From Adineta steineri (Eukaryota > Rotifera > Eurotatoria > Adinetida > Adinetidae): a stretch of 64,000 nucleotides of DNA. The notes beneath the pieces were generated by a model. The model did not search any database, was not told the DNA's origin, and was given only the letters and a program-made list of their open reading frames with translations. Shown in pieces: positions 39,301 through 50,487 of this stretch. How positions within the stretch are numbered: position 1 is the first letter of the stretch; each line of letters starts with the position of its first letter. The translations under genes and the position numbers were made by a program. Location: assembly GCA_905250115.1 (NCBI GenBank), contig CAJNOI010000284.1, forward strand, positions 1,497-65,496, given 5' to 3'.

Positions 39301-39522
39301 AATGTTTATGTGGCTGGCAGTGGTAATGAACGAGTAATGCGTTGGTGTGAAGGATCTTGCGAAGGTAGTATTGCAGTTGGTGGCAATAGAGAAGGAGAAC
39401 AACCAAATCAGTTAAGTTATCTCAGAGGTTTATCATTTGATGTTCAAGGTAATCTCTATGTTGTCGATCAGGGTAACGATCGAATACAAAAATTTGAAAT
39501 TGATTTGAATGAAATTTGTTGA
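36374..39522 (+). CDS. ADP-ribosyltransferase-TPR-NHL fusion gene with one in-frame stop
   Basis: Exons 36374-36724, 36775-37990 and 38600-39522 join in frame (phases 0 and 1; donors GTAAAA and GTAAGT, acceptors CTACAG and CTTCAG), giving 829 residues if residue 432 is read through. Residues 1-117 match the N-terminus of the ART-TPR paralogue at 45947. The ART domain has VYRSQ (about 271), the Ser motif MFSTSE (about 299) and PEDSEVLF (about 351), so the first acidic residue of E-x-E is Asp. A short TPR-like part follows (KLLWKMGKFDLAEKYL). Exon 3 encodes six NHL repeats, a beta-propeller (GNLYVSDW, NHRVMKWMKGA, GGxGxGN). The TGA at 37717-37719 interrupts an otherwise intact frame where a Leu codon (TTA) would be natural. 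It may be a recent null allele, a sequencing error or a real shorter product of 431 residues. Confidence 0.75.
37717..37719 (+). other. Premature TGA in the ART-NHL gene
   Basis: The frame reads AAT CGT TGA TTA CAA GAG and stays open and coding-like for another 90 codons to the donor at 37991. A single base change from TTA explains it. Confidence 0.7.
37991..38599 (+). other. 609-bp intron before the NHL exon
   Basis: Donor CG|GTAAGT and acceptor TTCTTCAG|AT are both good, and the phase-1 join restores the frame. It is ten times longer than most introns here. Its AT-rich content shows no gene; a short frame at its start merely reads through the donor. Confidence 0.65.
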
Positions 39523-40101
39523 TGTTGATGACGAGATGAATAATTAAATGTTTTTGTGAAAATATTTTTGTTTATTTTGTTTAAAAAATAAATAAATGTA
39601 AAAATTCAAAATGAGTTTTTAATATTTGAATTAAGTTTGATTCAAATATAAGGTATGAATGTAATCTTAACTATTACCCAACCCACCCTCAAGATTGACA
39701 TGTCATTAATATTTTCATCAAGTATTGGTAATAATAGCCATCGAAAAAAATCAGTTCGAAATTCAATTTGAAAATTATTTGGCAAAGCAACTCATTTAAT
39801 TATTTTATTTTCAAGAGAGTTCATTAATCATTTTTCTAATGAAAAATATATTTCTTTACAATTAATTATAAGCTTTTGTTCGATATTTATATTTATAAAC
39901 TCGCTCACCAGAGAGAATAAAAGAACAAGATAAAAAGGAACAAACATCATTACACTCTCATTAAATTTATTAAAAATATCTGTGCTTTGTTCGTAAAACT
40001 TGTGGTTATTTTTGTTTCAGATTATTCCGACCTGACAAAATCAAACAATTATATCCGACTCATTATTATTACTCTTTCATTAAGGTTATTCTCAAAGTAA
40101 C
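39523..40101. other. Intergenic, no gene recognised
   Basis: AT-rich 3' flank of the NHL exon and 5' flank of the GPCR. A C-rich half motif (cccaacccaccctcaag) at about 39677-39695 looks like a solo arm of the fold-back family. Confidence 0.5.
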
Positions 40102-41061
40102 ATGTCATTGTCGGACGGTTTTCTCACATTGTTACAATCAGTGCAGACAAGTTTATTTCGAATCGGTGGTCTAATATTATTGGTATTTGGTGTTGTTAGT
40201 TGTATCATCAATCTGATTGTTTTCACTCAGAAAAATCAACGTAAAAGTCCATGTTCCATCTATTTGATAGCAGTGAATGTTGCTAATTTCTTATACATTG
40301 TTTTAGCACTATTATTCCTTATATTAACAGTTGGCTATGGCACAGATCTTACTATATATAATCTCTTCATGTGTCGTTTCTACTATTACAGATCGTATTT
40401 ATTCGATATTCTCAGTCCATTTTATCTTATCTTAGCTTCAATCGACCGAGTTATAGTCACATCATCAAATGCTCGAACACGACAAAAAAGTACTCTTCGT
40501 TTAGCTTATATTTGTATCGGTTGTGGAACATTATTTTGGATAGTGTTTCATTGTCATGCATTATTCTTAGTAGATATTCAAGAAATAGCACCGGGTTATT
40601 TTATGTGTTACGCTCGAGCAGGTCGTTATACCCTTCTCTTGAGTTATTATTCATTGTTCGTCAAAGCAATTGCAGTGCCTTTGTTAATGATTATTTTTGG
40701 CATATGTACTGCAGAAAACATTCGAAAACTGCATCAACGACGCATTGCTCCTCTAACGGCGAATACTGTAAATATAGCACGGCATTCTGAACATCCCTTT
40801 CATGCGAAAGATCGACGATTTGTTCTAATGGTAGTTGCGGATATTTGTATTTACATAGCATGTAATGCAATGCTGTTTGTTGTCATTATATATTACCAGA
40901 TCGTACAGAATGTTGGCTTAACACAAATCAACAACTTTTTGGATTTGGTAGCTTATTTTATTAGTGATATCTCATTTTGTATTGGTTGTTATGCATATCT
41001 AGTTATATCGAAAACATTTCGAAAAGAAGTGAAACGTTTATTTTTTTTGTTAATAAATTAG
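40102..41061 (+). CDS. Class-A (rhodopsin-like) G-protein-coupled receptor
   Basis: A single-exon frame of 319 residues with seven hydrophobic segments: about 17-37, 52-76, 90-116, 132-155, 184-206, 245-272 and 281-305. Segment 3 ends in IDRVIVTS, a DRY variant, and is preceded by a Cys in loop 1 (MCRFYYY) that can pair with the Cys in loop 2 (YFMCYARAG). Segment 7 reads CIGCYAYLVISKTFRKE instead of a canonical NPxxY. The layout resembles the large bdelloid/lophotrochozoan families of peptide-type orphan receptors (FMRFamide-receptor-like). The ligand cannot be told. No intron is needed and start and stop are clean. Confidence 0.85.
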   Translation: MSLSDGFLTLLQSVQTSLFRIGGLILLVFGVVSCIINLIVFTQKNQRKSPCSIYLIAVNVANFLYIVLALLFLILTVGYGTDLTIYNLFMCRFYYYRSYLFDILSPFYLILASIDRVIVTSSNARTRQKSTLRLAYICIGCGTLFWIVFHCHALFLVDIQEIAPGYFMCYARAGRYTLLLSYYSLFVKAIAVPLLMIIFGICTAENIRKLHQRRIAPLTANTVNIARHSEHPFHAKDRRFVLMVVADICIYIACNAMLFVVIIYYQIVQNVGLTQINNFLDLVAYFISDISFCIGCYAYLVISKTFRKEVKRLFFLLIN

Positions 41062-42686
41062 ATGTTTTGTTTTTCTGTTGTTAAAAATGATATGAAATGA
41101 ACAAATTGATTATTATTCATGTTTTGTATAGAACAGAGTTAAAGAAAATAATGTCAAAAGACTTGCATAATAACTCTTATGCATTAATTATACATTTGAA
41201 TAAATTATTCTTTAATAAATAATTATCGAGAGTTCACAATAACATATAACTAGAAATAAAGAATTAAGGATAAAATCTTGTGAACAAATTATTTTGAAAC
41301 GTTCAAATAGAAAAAAAACAATTATTATTTGTTTAACATTGAAAATTATCTATTTCGAATACCATATTTTTAAACAGATTTTATAAAATTTAGTTTCATT
41401 CTCATACAAATAATTTTTATGAAGATAACGATAAAAAGATTTTCGTTTTACAACGAATATTTTCTTAGTTTCTAGTTTGATTATTGATAAACATTATACA
41501 ACAAGTCACGAAATAGACAATTGTTTGACTGTACAAACTATTCTATTCCTAATTGATTTCATCAAAACAAAAATCTTTATTTATGGAGAAATAAAATAAA
41601 TGTATGGAATCTGCTAAAATATCTATTTAATTAGAAAAATAATAATACTATGCAATATTATCAATCTTTACATCGTTTCACTCAAACATTTATATGTGAA
41701 TTCTATTGAAAATGAGTTTCATTGGATAAATTTTAGTTTTTCTTTCGATCATAGAATTACTCGCCATTTCTTCGTCATCTTAATCGTTTTACTTTACTTT
41801 CACTATATACAATCGTTTTCAAACACATACAAAGCTGAAATGTATTAGAAAAAAGGAGTAAAAACAAATAAAAGGAAACATAAAGTTCTGTCATCTTGCA
41901 AAAGTAACAAGCCAAGCACTTGCCGAAGAAACTAAATAGTGTTATACACATATCAGTAAGTATATATTATTGAAGTTTGCTTCATTTCTTTGGTTTTGAT
42001 TATTTAACTGTCCGTTAAGAATTTAAATGATTATTTTTTTTTGTATCCATTTTACACTTGTCTAGTCTTTTTATTAATCTTAATTCTCTGATATTTTTTA
42101 TGATTAGTTTGCTTTTTTTCATCTAGTTTTATTCATTATGATTAGCTATTTAGTAGAAGAGAATCAAATTATCAATATAATGCTATTTAGAATTTGATAA
42201 GAACAGATATAAAAATCATCAAAAATTCTGACCGATTTTGTCTTTGACATTAATAAATAAAAAATCCAGTAAAAGCAAAGAAAAAGGAAAACTAACAAAT
42301 TTTGATACTCTGAAGATATTTTATATTTTCTCGGCTGTTGCATAGATAAGTCTATTCATCATCATACACTAAACAACAACCATAGACAGAGGTCATATAT
42401 TGACATGGAGAGACTATAGAATGGTATATTTCTTCCGATCATTCGATACAAAATCAGCAGGGTGTAGGTGCAGGTGTGAATCTGAGTGTTCTAATCATGG
42501 TACAGCCACACCCACACCCATTTCATGGTTGACTATTTAATATTCGAAGCTCTTTTCCTTCGAAATACACAATGCGACTACCACTTTATTTTTTTTTATA
42601 GTTGTGCTACTGTTAATGTGGATAAAGTGTCTGGAAACCGATTTAGTACGTTGTATTGATAAAACCTATTAGCACTACATTATACA
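41062..42686. other. Intergenic, one fold-back
   Basis: No gene recognised. A telomere-like fold-back lies at 42460-42520 (gggtgtaggtgcaggtgtga, 20-bp spacer, cagccacacccacaccca). Confidence 0.55.
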
Positions 42687-43734
42687 ATGACAACCACTAC
42701 TTTCCCAATTTTTCGTATGTGTCCCAAAAATACATCATGTGATTTCTATTTGGAAATTAAAAATGATCAATATACAACGGCAAATCGTATTCACATGGAT
42801 GAATACGGTCAATATTGTGACGCGTTTATTCGTCTGTGCAAGAATGGATACCAAATGCATGATATTGGTCGCTATACGATTTACTTGCATGTGGGTCGAC
42901 GTGGTGGACTTTCTGTAGAAGAAAATATGAAATCGAAAAAATTTATATCAGGTTTTGAGAGATGGGAGCCTGGTAAGCGCTCAGAATGTCTGGTAAGCAC
43001 ATATACAGGAAAAGATGGGGATCTTATCAATGAACTGAACAAAAATGGCTTTAGTTACGTTTTGTGCCCCACAGGAGGCCCATATAAATGCTTGAGTGCG
43101 TGATGTTGTACGTGACAAATTGAAACATCCAAGACACGTAAGAATGGGGTCGCCGCTAAACTACGATCAAATGCTTGCAGTTATACTGTACACAGACACT
43201 GCTGTTTATGCCGATTTGCGCTTGGATGAAATACTTTTTTGTCAACAAAATCCTTTTGAGCCGGGAGACAACTGGCATTAGCAAAAGTGGCCAATATTTG
43301 GTGCAATACTGGACTCAGCTATTCGACTATTGTACAAATATGATGAAAGACAAAACCATCCGCCGTTAGTTTACCACGGTTTAAGAGATACTGAAATTGA
43401 TAAAGACGTATTTAACAATCATGGTAGTCAAAAACGTGACAATTACTTCTAATATGGTACATTTGTTAGTACATCATTGGATAAAGAAGTATCACTTGGT
43501 TTTATGTGTGAAAAAGGCTATTTATTAGAAATTGATACGAGTGAACCACCAGATGGATGTCAACGATTGGTTGGTGCTGATGTATCTTGGATATCTAAAT
43601 TCCCTGTTGAATGTGAATTTCTGATTGCAAGGAAGCCAACATTTGAAATAACGGAGATAGGATTTGATATTGAACGAAATTGTCAATTAGTGAGAGTTCA
43701 GAATGGAAACAATTTGCATTCTAATAGTGATTAA
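42687..43734 (+). pseudogene. Broken ADP-ribosyltransferase-like gene
   Basis: The first 138 codons run from ATG 42687 to a stop at 43101. A +1 shift near 43090-43100 then moves to a second frame that continues to 43734 with two internal stops (TAG at 43279-43281, TAA at about 43453). The joined tracks carry ART-like signatures in order: VYHGL (His where active ARTs have Arg), GTFVSTSLDKE (Ser motif) and FPVECEFLIA (E-x-E). Protein similarity continues across each break, so this is one decayed gene and not several small ones. The substrate specificity of the ancestor is unknown. Confidence 0.72.
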
Positions 43735-43875
43735 AAAGTTCAAAAAGAAATATTGATTAATATACTATTACAGTACCATAGCAACAAAATATATTTCTCT
43801 GTAAGCCGTTGCATATAAGCAAGAGGGAACAAGCTGATTTGGATTTGAGTGTAAATATAGAGCCAATAAGTTACT

Positions 43876-43899
43876 CACACCCCACCCACCCAAAAGTTT
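43876..43899. repeat. Solo C-rich arm of the fold-back family
   Basis: Reads actcacaccccacccaccc; no G arm is found nearby on the left. Confidence 0.35.
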
Positions 43900-44430
43900 G
43901 ACTAATAGCTTCATGTAAAGGTGCGTTACCCAATCCGTCTATTATATTTGGATTAGCATCAGCATTACTCAATGCATAGATCATTCGAAAATCAATACTA
44001 CAAAGCACAAAAAAAGAACGATAGATTAATTCATATTAAATAAAACAATGTATACTTGTCTTGACTGTGACTATTTCGACGAATAACATAATAATAAGAA
44101 CCTTCAATTGGATGAGTAAAATCTACTAAATCAGGTTGTTCATGAAGTAATGAATTGAGTTCTTGTAAAGTTGTATACGAATAGTTTGATTCATTAGAAA
44201 GTATTCTGTATGGACGATTTTGATAAAATCGATCAGTTTTTGGAGTGGATGTGGAGATAATACCCTTTATTTATATAACAGTTTCCTTTCCAGCATTATA
44301 TGGAAGAAAACGTGATCGAGCAATACTATCAAATTTAATTATACAACTTGATGATTGTTTTTTCATAATAGATACAATATATTTACTTATTAAAGTATAA
44401 TCATGAACATTTTTTATGCATTTTATCGAG
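43900..44430 (-). pseudogene. Ankyrin-gene relic
   Basis: Minus-strand exon-like pieces remain. Around 44000-43905 the frame reads ALSNADANPNIIDGLGNAPLHEAIS, an ankyrin repeat with the T/A-P-L-H-E-A core (longest run quoted in parts: NADANPNI, GNAPLHEAIS). Upstream, 44430-44050 is open apart from one TAA (about 44275) and contains KFDSIARSRFLPYN and LQELNSLLHEQPDLVDFTHP. Splice signals are unclear and no start is visible. Confidence 0.4.
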
Positions 44431-44547
44431 TTGTAACCTTCTTGTTCAATCTGTTCGTTGAACTATATTTTCGTGAACTTTTTTAATGACTTTATCTACA
44501 TTTATTTTATTAATATTACTTACAATCACTTTCGCATCCTGTATAGG

Positions 44548-44608
44548 ATGAGGGTGTGGGTGTTGTTAAGGCAGAAATAACACCCATACTCACGCCCACA
44601 CCCTCAAG
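44548..44608. repeat. Telomere-like fold-back element
   Basis: Reads gatgagggtgtgggtgttgt, about 14 bp of spacer, then aacacccatactcacgccca and caccctcaag. The two arms pair well. Confidence 0.75.
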
Positions 44609-45946
44609 ATGAAAAACAAAACTAGTCCCGTACCGAATAATCCATATGTACTGCTTGTCCTTCAAGTTAAATATACAAACAAGACAATGATACTTTCTAT
44701 CATAAGAAATAACAAGAACAGTACATTAATGATTCTAAAGATTCGTAATCCAAAACGACTCTTTATTATCATTCTTTAGAGAGATCTTCTTTATATACTT
44801 TAAATCTACTGAAGCTGTACAATCGCAACGAGTCAGTTTCCATTCGAACATAAGCTACATACATTTTTTTCTATCAAATTATCTGTCAGATATTTGATGA
44901 CCCTTTGTTTTTTAATAAATAACAAGATTTCGTAGAAAACATCGGATAGTTTCACAAACGATAATCTTAATTTGAATTCTTTTGATCAAAATAAATTAGT
45001 AAAGAAAATGAGATGTCTCCTTAGCTCCTCTCATATACATTTGTTTTATGGAGATTGTCAACAATCCTATCATTGAACTTCTAGTAGAACAATAATAATT
45101 TAATATTATTTTCGATGTTCACAATTCATATCTATGAAATGAGCTTTTACGAACACTTACTCTGTCTGAACAGACGTATGTATATGAAAAAATCTTTGGT
45201 CAGTTTGAATAAGGTTTTCCTTTTGATATGTCACGTATTTCTAGTGATTTGCAAACTCATCATATATTAATATTATACTTTTGGAACAGAAGTGCACGAT
45301 CTGCTTCTGGGTGTGAGTGTGATCTTTTGAGTTAATCGACACTCACCCACATCTACATTCGCAAGAGAGCCTGCCCAAACCTAAAGAAGACAGAGACATG
45401 ATCGAGACCTTTTCTGTCAATTTCATTTTTTATACGTTTGTTAATGACAAAAGCACTTTTTTCCAAGTTTATCTTTGTTATCTACATAATGGTTATACAT
45501 ACAGACTGTCAGCTAACAGAAGACAGCAAGAAAAATGATAAAGGCTAGTTTAAACATTCTTTTTTTAATTTTATGTCTTAAATTCGCGATGACGAATTAT
45601 GTCATCAAATTGTGTAATTTAGTCAAAATTTACCTGTATAAATACGTTTTTTACTTGGGATTCTCCAATAACAAACATGACTTAATACGTTTTTTCTTCG
45701 TCACCGTAAACAAAATACTTATTTTTGGCAAGCTACTTCGATGGTTAGTGAACCATGACAATATTTCATCAGTTGTTTTTTCGTTCTCCATATGCTGTTT
45801 TTCATAGTGACATCATTAACAGCTAAATAGAGAGAAAAAAAATTTCGAAACGAAGTAGACACCTATAAAACGGAACGGTTTCGATCATTACTGCACTAGT
45901 AAATTTTTCACAGTAACTCAAATTCAAATCATTTACATAGCAAACA
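44609..45946. other. Intergenic with one fold-back
   Basis: No supported gene. A fold-back sits at 45308-45358 (tgggtgtgagtgtgatc, spacer, gacactcacccacatctac). The 90-codon frame at 45535-45807 is AT-driven and not convincing. Confidence 0.5.
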
Positions 45947-48109
45947 ATGGGCAAGGGACAATCAAAAACAAATGCATCGACAGTTCCAAAAGGTGCAGAA
46001 GGTCGTCGACGTATCAATATCCAACAGGCACAAAATGTTCTTCTAATTTGGTTGGATAGTAACATTGCCGAAACAAGTGATGATTGTCAAAATACAATCA
46101 CAAAACTGCGATGTATTGTGAATGATATTAATACATTTATAGATGGCGATCAATGTCTTGAGTTCATTCAAACAATCGTCGACAAAAAAGTATGCATGAT
46201 TATATCTGGATCACTTGGACAACATATTTTGCCTCGTGTGCACAATATGTCCCAAGTTGATTCGATATTTATCTTTTGTGGCAATAAAAAATATCATGAA
46301 CAATGGACTAAAGATTGGCTCAAAATAAAGGGTGTCTTCACAGACATTACACCAATTTGTGAAGCACTCAAAGAAGCTGCTCATCAATGTGAGCAGAATG
46401 CTATTCCCATGAGTTTCATGGGAACAAATAAAAAGCTGGATCAGTTAGATCCTTCTTTTATGTATACTCAAATCATCAAAGAAATCATGTTAACCATCAA
46501 ATTTAACCAGAAGCACATCCAAGATTATCTTAATTACTGTCGTGATGCTTTTGAAGGTAATACAAAAGAAATAGAAAACATTAAACAATTGGAAAGCGAA
46601 TACCACAACAAAACACCAATTTATTGGTATAGCTGTCAAATGTTCTTGTATCCCATGCTCAATCGTGCATTACGATTGATGGATGGTGATATCATTACAC
46701 ATATGGGCTTCTTCATCGGTGATTTGCATCGACAGATTGAACAACTGCACAAGGAACAATATGCTAGTACAACTGCTGCTAACACTTTCACCGTTTATCG
46801 TGGTCAAGGTTTATCTACAGGGAACTTTGAACAAATAAGCAAAATTAAAGGTGGTCTTATTTCATTCAATAGTTTCTTATCTACTAGTAAAGTTCGAGAA
46901 GTTTCACAAAATTTTGCTCAAGATGCTGCAAGAAATCCAGATCAAGTCGGTGTACTTTTTATCATGAAGATTAATCCTGCTCAATCAACAACACCATTTG
47001 CTTCCATTGCTGGTATTAGTAAATTCCAAAATGAAGAGGAAGTCTTATTTTCTATGCATAGCATTTTTCGTATCCAGGACATTAAACAGATGGGTGGAAA
47101 TAATCGTTTATATGAAGTTAATTTGACACTGACTGCTGATAATGATCCAGAACTAAGCAGACTTACTGATTATATTCGAAAAGAGAGTTATCCAGATTCT
47201 GGAGGATGGTACAGACTGGGTTTGGTACTATGGAAAATGGGTCAATTTGACAAAGCTGAAGATATCTATCAAGTTTTACTTGATCAAACCGAAGATGATA
47301 AGAACAAGGCATATATTTATGTTCATCTTGGTATGATCAAAGATGAACAAGGAAAATATGAAGAAGCACTTACACTGTATAAAAAATCACTTGCTATGTA
47401 TCAAAAAACTCTTCCTCCAAATCATCTTAATTTGGCTTCTTCCTACAACAACATTGGTAATGTGCATTATATCATGGGTAATTATCCAAAAGCACTTTCA
47501 TCTCATGAAAAAGCCATTGAAATTCGACAACAATCACTTCCTTCCAATCATCCTGATTTGGCTAAATCCTATGGTAACATTGGTTTAGTGTATGCCGATA
47601 TGGGTAATTATCCGAAAGCGCTTTCATCTCACGAAAAAGCCCTTGAAATTCACCAACAATATCTTCCTTCCAATCACCCTGATTTGGCTAAGTCCTACAA
47701 CAACATTGGTTTAGTACATTACAACATGGGTGATTATCCGAAAGCACTTTCATCTCATGAAAAAGCTCTTGAAATTCGACAACAGTCACTTCCTCCCCAT
47801 CATCCTGAGTTGGCTAAGTCCTACAACAACATTGGTTTAGTACATTACAACATGGGTGATTATCCGAAAGCACTTTCATCTCATGAAAAAGCTCTTGAAA
47901 TTCGACAACAGTCACTTCCTCCCAATCATCCTGAGTTGGCTATGTCCTTTGGACACATGGGTAATGTGTACAACAAAATGGGTCAACATACTAAAGCGCT
48001 TTCATTCTGTCAGCGTGCTGTAGATATTGCACATCAATCACTACCATCAGACCACTCGCATCTGCAATGGTATAGAAACAATGTGGAAGACGTGAAAAAG
48101 AAACTATAA
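45947..48109 (+). CDS. ADP-ribosyltransferase with kinesin-light-chain-type TPR repeats
   Basis: An intact single-exon frame of 720 residues. Residues 1-180 form an N-terminal domain shared with the ART-NHL gene at 36374. The ART domain carries VYRGQG (about 284), the Ser motif FLSTSK (about 310) and FQNEEEVLFSM (about 362) with E-x-E intact, so it should be an active arginine-type mono-ADP-ribosyltransferase. From about residue 420 come TPRs (WYRLGLVLWKMGQFDKAEDI), then six 42-residue units of the form YNNIGxVHYxMGxYPKAL..HEKALEI. At DNA level the units are 126 bp and the 4th and 5th are almost identical (about 47690-47940), pointing to recent expansion. The start MGKG could be N-myristoylated (Gly2), but this is only suggested. 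TPRs probably recruit the target. Confidence 0.9.
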   Translation: MGKGQSKTNASTVPKGAEGRRRINIQQAQNVLLIWLDSNIAETSDDCQNTITKLRCIVNDINTFIDGDQCLEFIQTIVDKKVCMIISGSLGQHILPRVHNMSQVDSIFIFCGNKKYHEQWTKDWLKIKGVFTDITPICEALKEAAHQCEQNAIPMSFMGTNKKLDQLDPSFMYTQIIKEIMLTIKFNQKHIQDYLNYCRDAFEGNTKEIENIKQLESEYHNKTPIYWYSCQMFLYPMLNRALRLMDGDIITHMGFFIGDLHRQIEQLHKEQYASTTAANTFTVYRGQGLSTGNFEQISKIKGGLISFNSFLSTSKVREVSQNFAQDAARNPDQVGVLFIMKINPAQSTTPFASIAGISKFQNEEEVLFSMHSIFRIQDIKQMGGNNRLYEVNLTLTADNDPELSRLTDYIRKESYPDSGGWYRLGLVLWKMGQFDKAEDIYQVLLDQTEDDKNKAYIYVHLGMIKDEQGKYEEALTLYKKSLAMYQKTLPPNHLNLASSYNNIGNVHYIMGNYPKALSSHEKAIEIRQQSLPSNHPDLAKSYGNIGLVYADMGNYPKALSSHEKALEIHQQYLPSNHPDLAKSYNNIGLVHYNMGDYPKALSSHEKALEIRQQSLPPHHPELAKSYNNIGLVHYNMGDYPKALSSHEKALEIRQQSLPPNHPELAMSFGHMGNVYNKMGQHTKALSFCQRAVDIAHQSLPSDHSHLQWYRNNVEDVKKKL
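47430..48000 (+). repeat. 126-bp coding tandem repeat (TPR units)
   Basis: Successive units share ccgaaagcactttcatctca and gaaattcgacaacaatcact. Units near 47690-47815 and 47816-47941 differ at only a few bases. In-frame period, so array length can change without breaking the protein. Confidence 0.8.
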
Positions 48110-48418
48110 TTTATTCTTGACTTTGTTGTGAAAATAAACATGTATTGTAGAAAAAGATCTTGACGATATATAGTTATTGTATCTGAATAAGATAGAGTTT
48201 CTGTGTTGGATAAGAAAAAGAACGGCCACCCAACAGGCTATTTAAAGTAACGAAGAGAGAGAAAAAGAATCGTATTTATTCAGTATTATGAATTATTCTT
48301 TCTGTTCCACTAAAACGAATAATTCATAGTAGAAAAATAAATGATTTCTATAGATATTAATATACTATGGACCAGATCAATATGTTAATATGAATAGAAA
48401 ACACTTCTCAATTCAACT

Positions 48419-48465
48419 TGAAGGCGGGTGTGGCTATTACATTTCACACACACCCACACCTATCC
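48419..48465. repeat. Telomere-like fold-back element
   Basis: Reads gaaggcgggtgtggc, a short spacer, then cacacacacccacacctatc. The arms are shorter than in other copies. Confidence 0.5.
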
Positions 48466-48483
48466 AGCTTCTCAATCTTTAAA

Positions 48484-48835
48484 ATAAAATCTACTAGAGA
48501 TGAGCACGGAAAACCGTTAATCTATGCAACTGATTATATATAAATGTTGCTAGTTGATTATCATTTGAGAGAAGTAAAGAATTAATTATAGAATCTGCAT
48601 GATCAGATGTACAATCATCAAGACCTTCACGAGATAGTTCACTAATATGAATATATTACAAATTCTAAGTCATCTCTACTCATTGATTAAATAATAACAC
48701 AAGAGGAAGTAAATATGCGAATAAACCTAATTGACATATTATTCTATCGATTGCTCTTTTATAGATACTAGAACGTGCACCTAGTAGTGCAAGTGACCAT
48801 TCTTTCAAGTGTAGAAGTTCTCTAATCATGAAAGC
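48484..48835 (-). pseudogene. Two exon-like relics of an unrecognised gene
   Basis: On the minus strand, about 48832-48695 is open behind an acceptor-like CATGATTAG and reads ELLHLKEWSLALLGARSS.. then IICQLGLFAYLLP. About 48645-48490 is open behind CATATTAG, reads ELSREGLDDCTSDHADSI.. and ends in a natural TAG. They may be the last two exons of one gene; nothing upstream supports it and no domain is recognised. Confidence 0.3.
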
Positions 48836-50401
48836 ATGAAAAAACAATTTTTAAAATAATTAAAACCATTTCCTTCGTTCAAAAAAAGACTTTTAATAGT
48901 TAAAATTTCGATTTTACTATCAGATCGATATTCGGCAATGTTTTTCGAACCTCCTCTAAATTAGCGTTTATAGAAGTCATTTGGAAATTACTCGAAATGA
49001 TATTATAAAAGTTGCAGTTGCTAGTCGACAATTGCCATCATTATTCATCTAAATCATGATATAATTGAAAAAGTATCATTAGAATTTAGCTGCTGTAATT
49101 ATTGCATTAGTCATCAATACTTTGAATATTTTATCATAAATTCATAGTAACCATCTTATCTGGAATGTATAAAAATGTTGCAGTAAGTTCAAGTTATATA
49201 AACCAACAAGTTAATGAGATCTTTTTTGCTTAAAATCAATGAAATAGTTTTAATAAATATTGCAAATACAGTCTTTTATTCCTTATTAGGATCAACAGAT
49301 TTAATTGTATCATATTATCAATTTTGATTATCCATCAAGTAGCGTTCATCGAAACTCGATTCACTTGACTCTCAGCAGGAAATCAAATAGAATTGCTACC
49401 TTATATAAAATCAAACATTTTCTAAAACTTTCATATTTGACGAACGAATAATAAAGTTTAAAAATGCTTTAGCTTTATTGAAGTCAATTTTATAAAAAAT
49501 AGGATTTCATAAAAAAACTACAGTGGAGATCTCTTTAACATTGTATATCAAAATTGATTTTGAACTTTTTTATCTATATGCACTATAGCAAGACTATTAA
49601 ACTGACAAAACTTATTAATAATGTTTTGTAATAATGCAAAAACTAAACTTTTAATATGATCAAATTACAAGGCGTATGTTTTCTAAGCTTCTACTTCTGG
49701 ATCTTATTTTATTCATTTATCATATAGAACGTTTCGATACATCATTGTTTTTTGTCAAACATGCATTAAAAACATTTGTCGATGATAATAAATGACATGC
49801 CATATAAAAATAGGCGGACATTGTTTTCAAAGCGCTATAATACTCTGTATATACGAACGTTTCGTTTTTTTGTTATTAATACTATTTTCATCTTGCTCCA
49901 TATTAAACGTAAAATTGGCATTGCCTCATTATTTTAATTTATTCAATAAAATATTATATGTTAAATATTATACTATTCAAATAAAACGATAATAGTAAAT
50001 AAAATTATATTAGCAAACATATGCCATAGTTACATGATTATTTGCGCCAACAAAATGGTCATTTGTGCCATGTTACCGACAAAAATAAAACATGTAAATG
50101 GATAATTCTCGTTTCTAGACTCTATCCTTTTCAGTTTAGCGAAAATTTAATATCAAAGAGACAGAAATGATTGTTATTGAATAAGATTTTTATTGAAAAA
50201 AAGCATTAGAAGATTATTATAAAGTTTAAGTAAGGAAAATCTCATTGAAATTAAATGAAAATTGCGTTTCTATGATCATTTTCATATGTCAATATGTGTT
50301 TAATAAAATGAAATTAGATGATAATTGAATATGAATTTGATTAAAAATTAAATGAGATTATTATAATTTTAATAAGTGAAAGTAAATAATAGAATAATTA
50401 T

Positions 50402-50487
50402 CTTGAGGGTGGGTGAGTGTAAGTGTGGTTGTAGTTACCATAGATATGATACACCAACATCTACACTGGCACCTCTACACTCTCAAG
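50402..50487. repeat. Telomere-like fold-back with matching CTTGAG/CTCAAG ends
   Basis: The ends CTTGAGGGTG and CTCAAG delimit an 86-bp element with G-rich left and C-rich right halves, and define the likely boundary of the family. Confidence 0.7.

Noticed and set aside
39151..39402. Minus-strand frames inside the NHL exons (also 38674-38931, 61040-61297, 61517-61768)
   Set aside because: They occur at equivalent places in both NHL copies and are shadows of the repeated sense codons.
45535..45807. 90-codon hydrophobic plus-strand frame
   Set aside because: Composition follows the AT-rich background; no conserved motif and no supporting gene structure.
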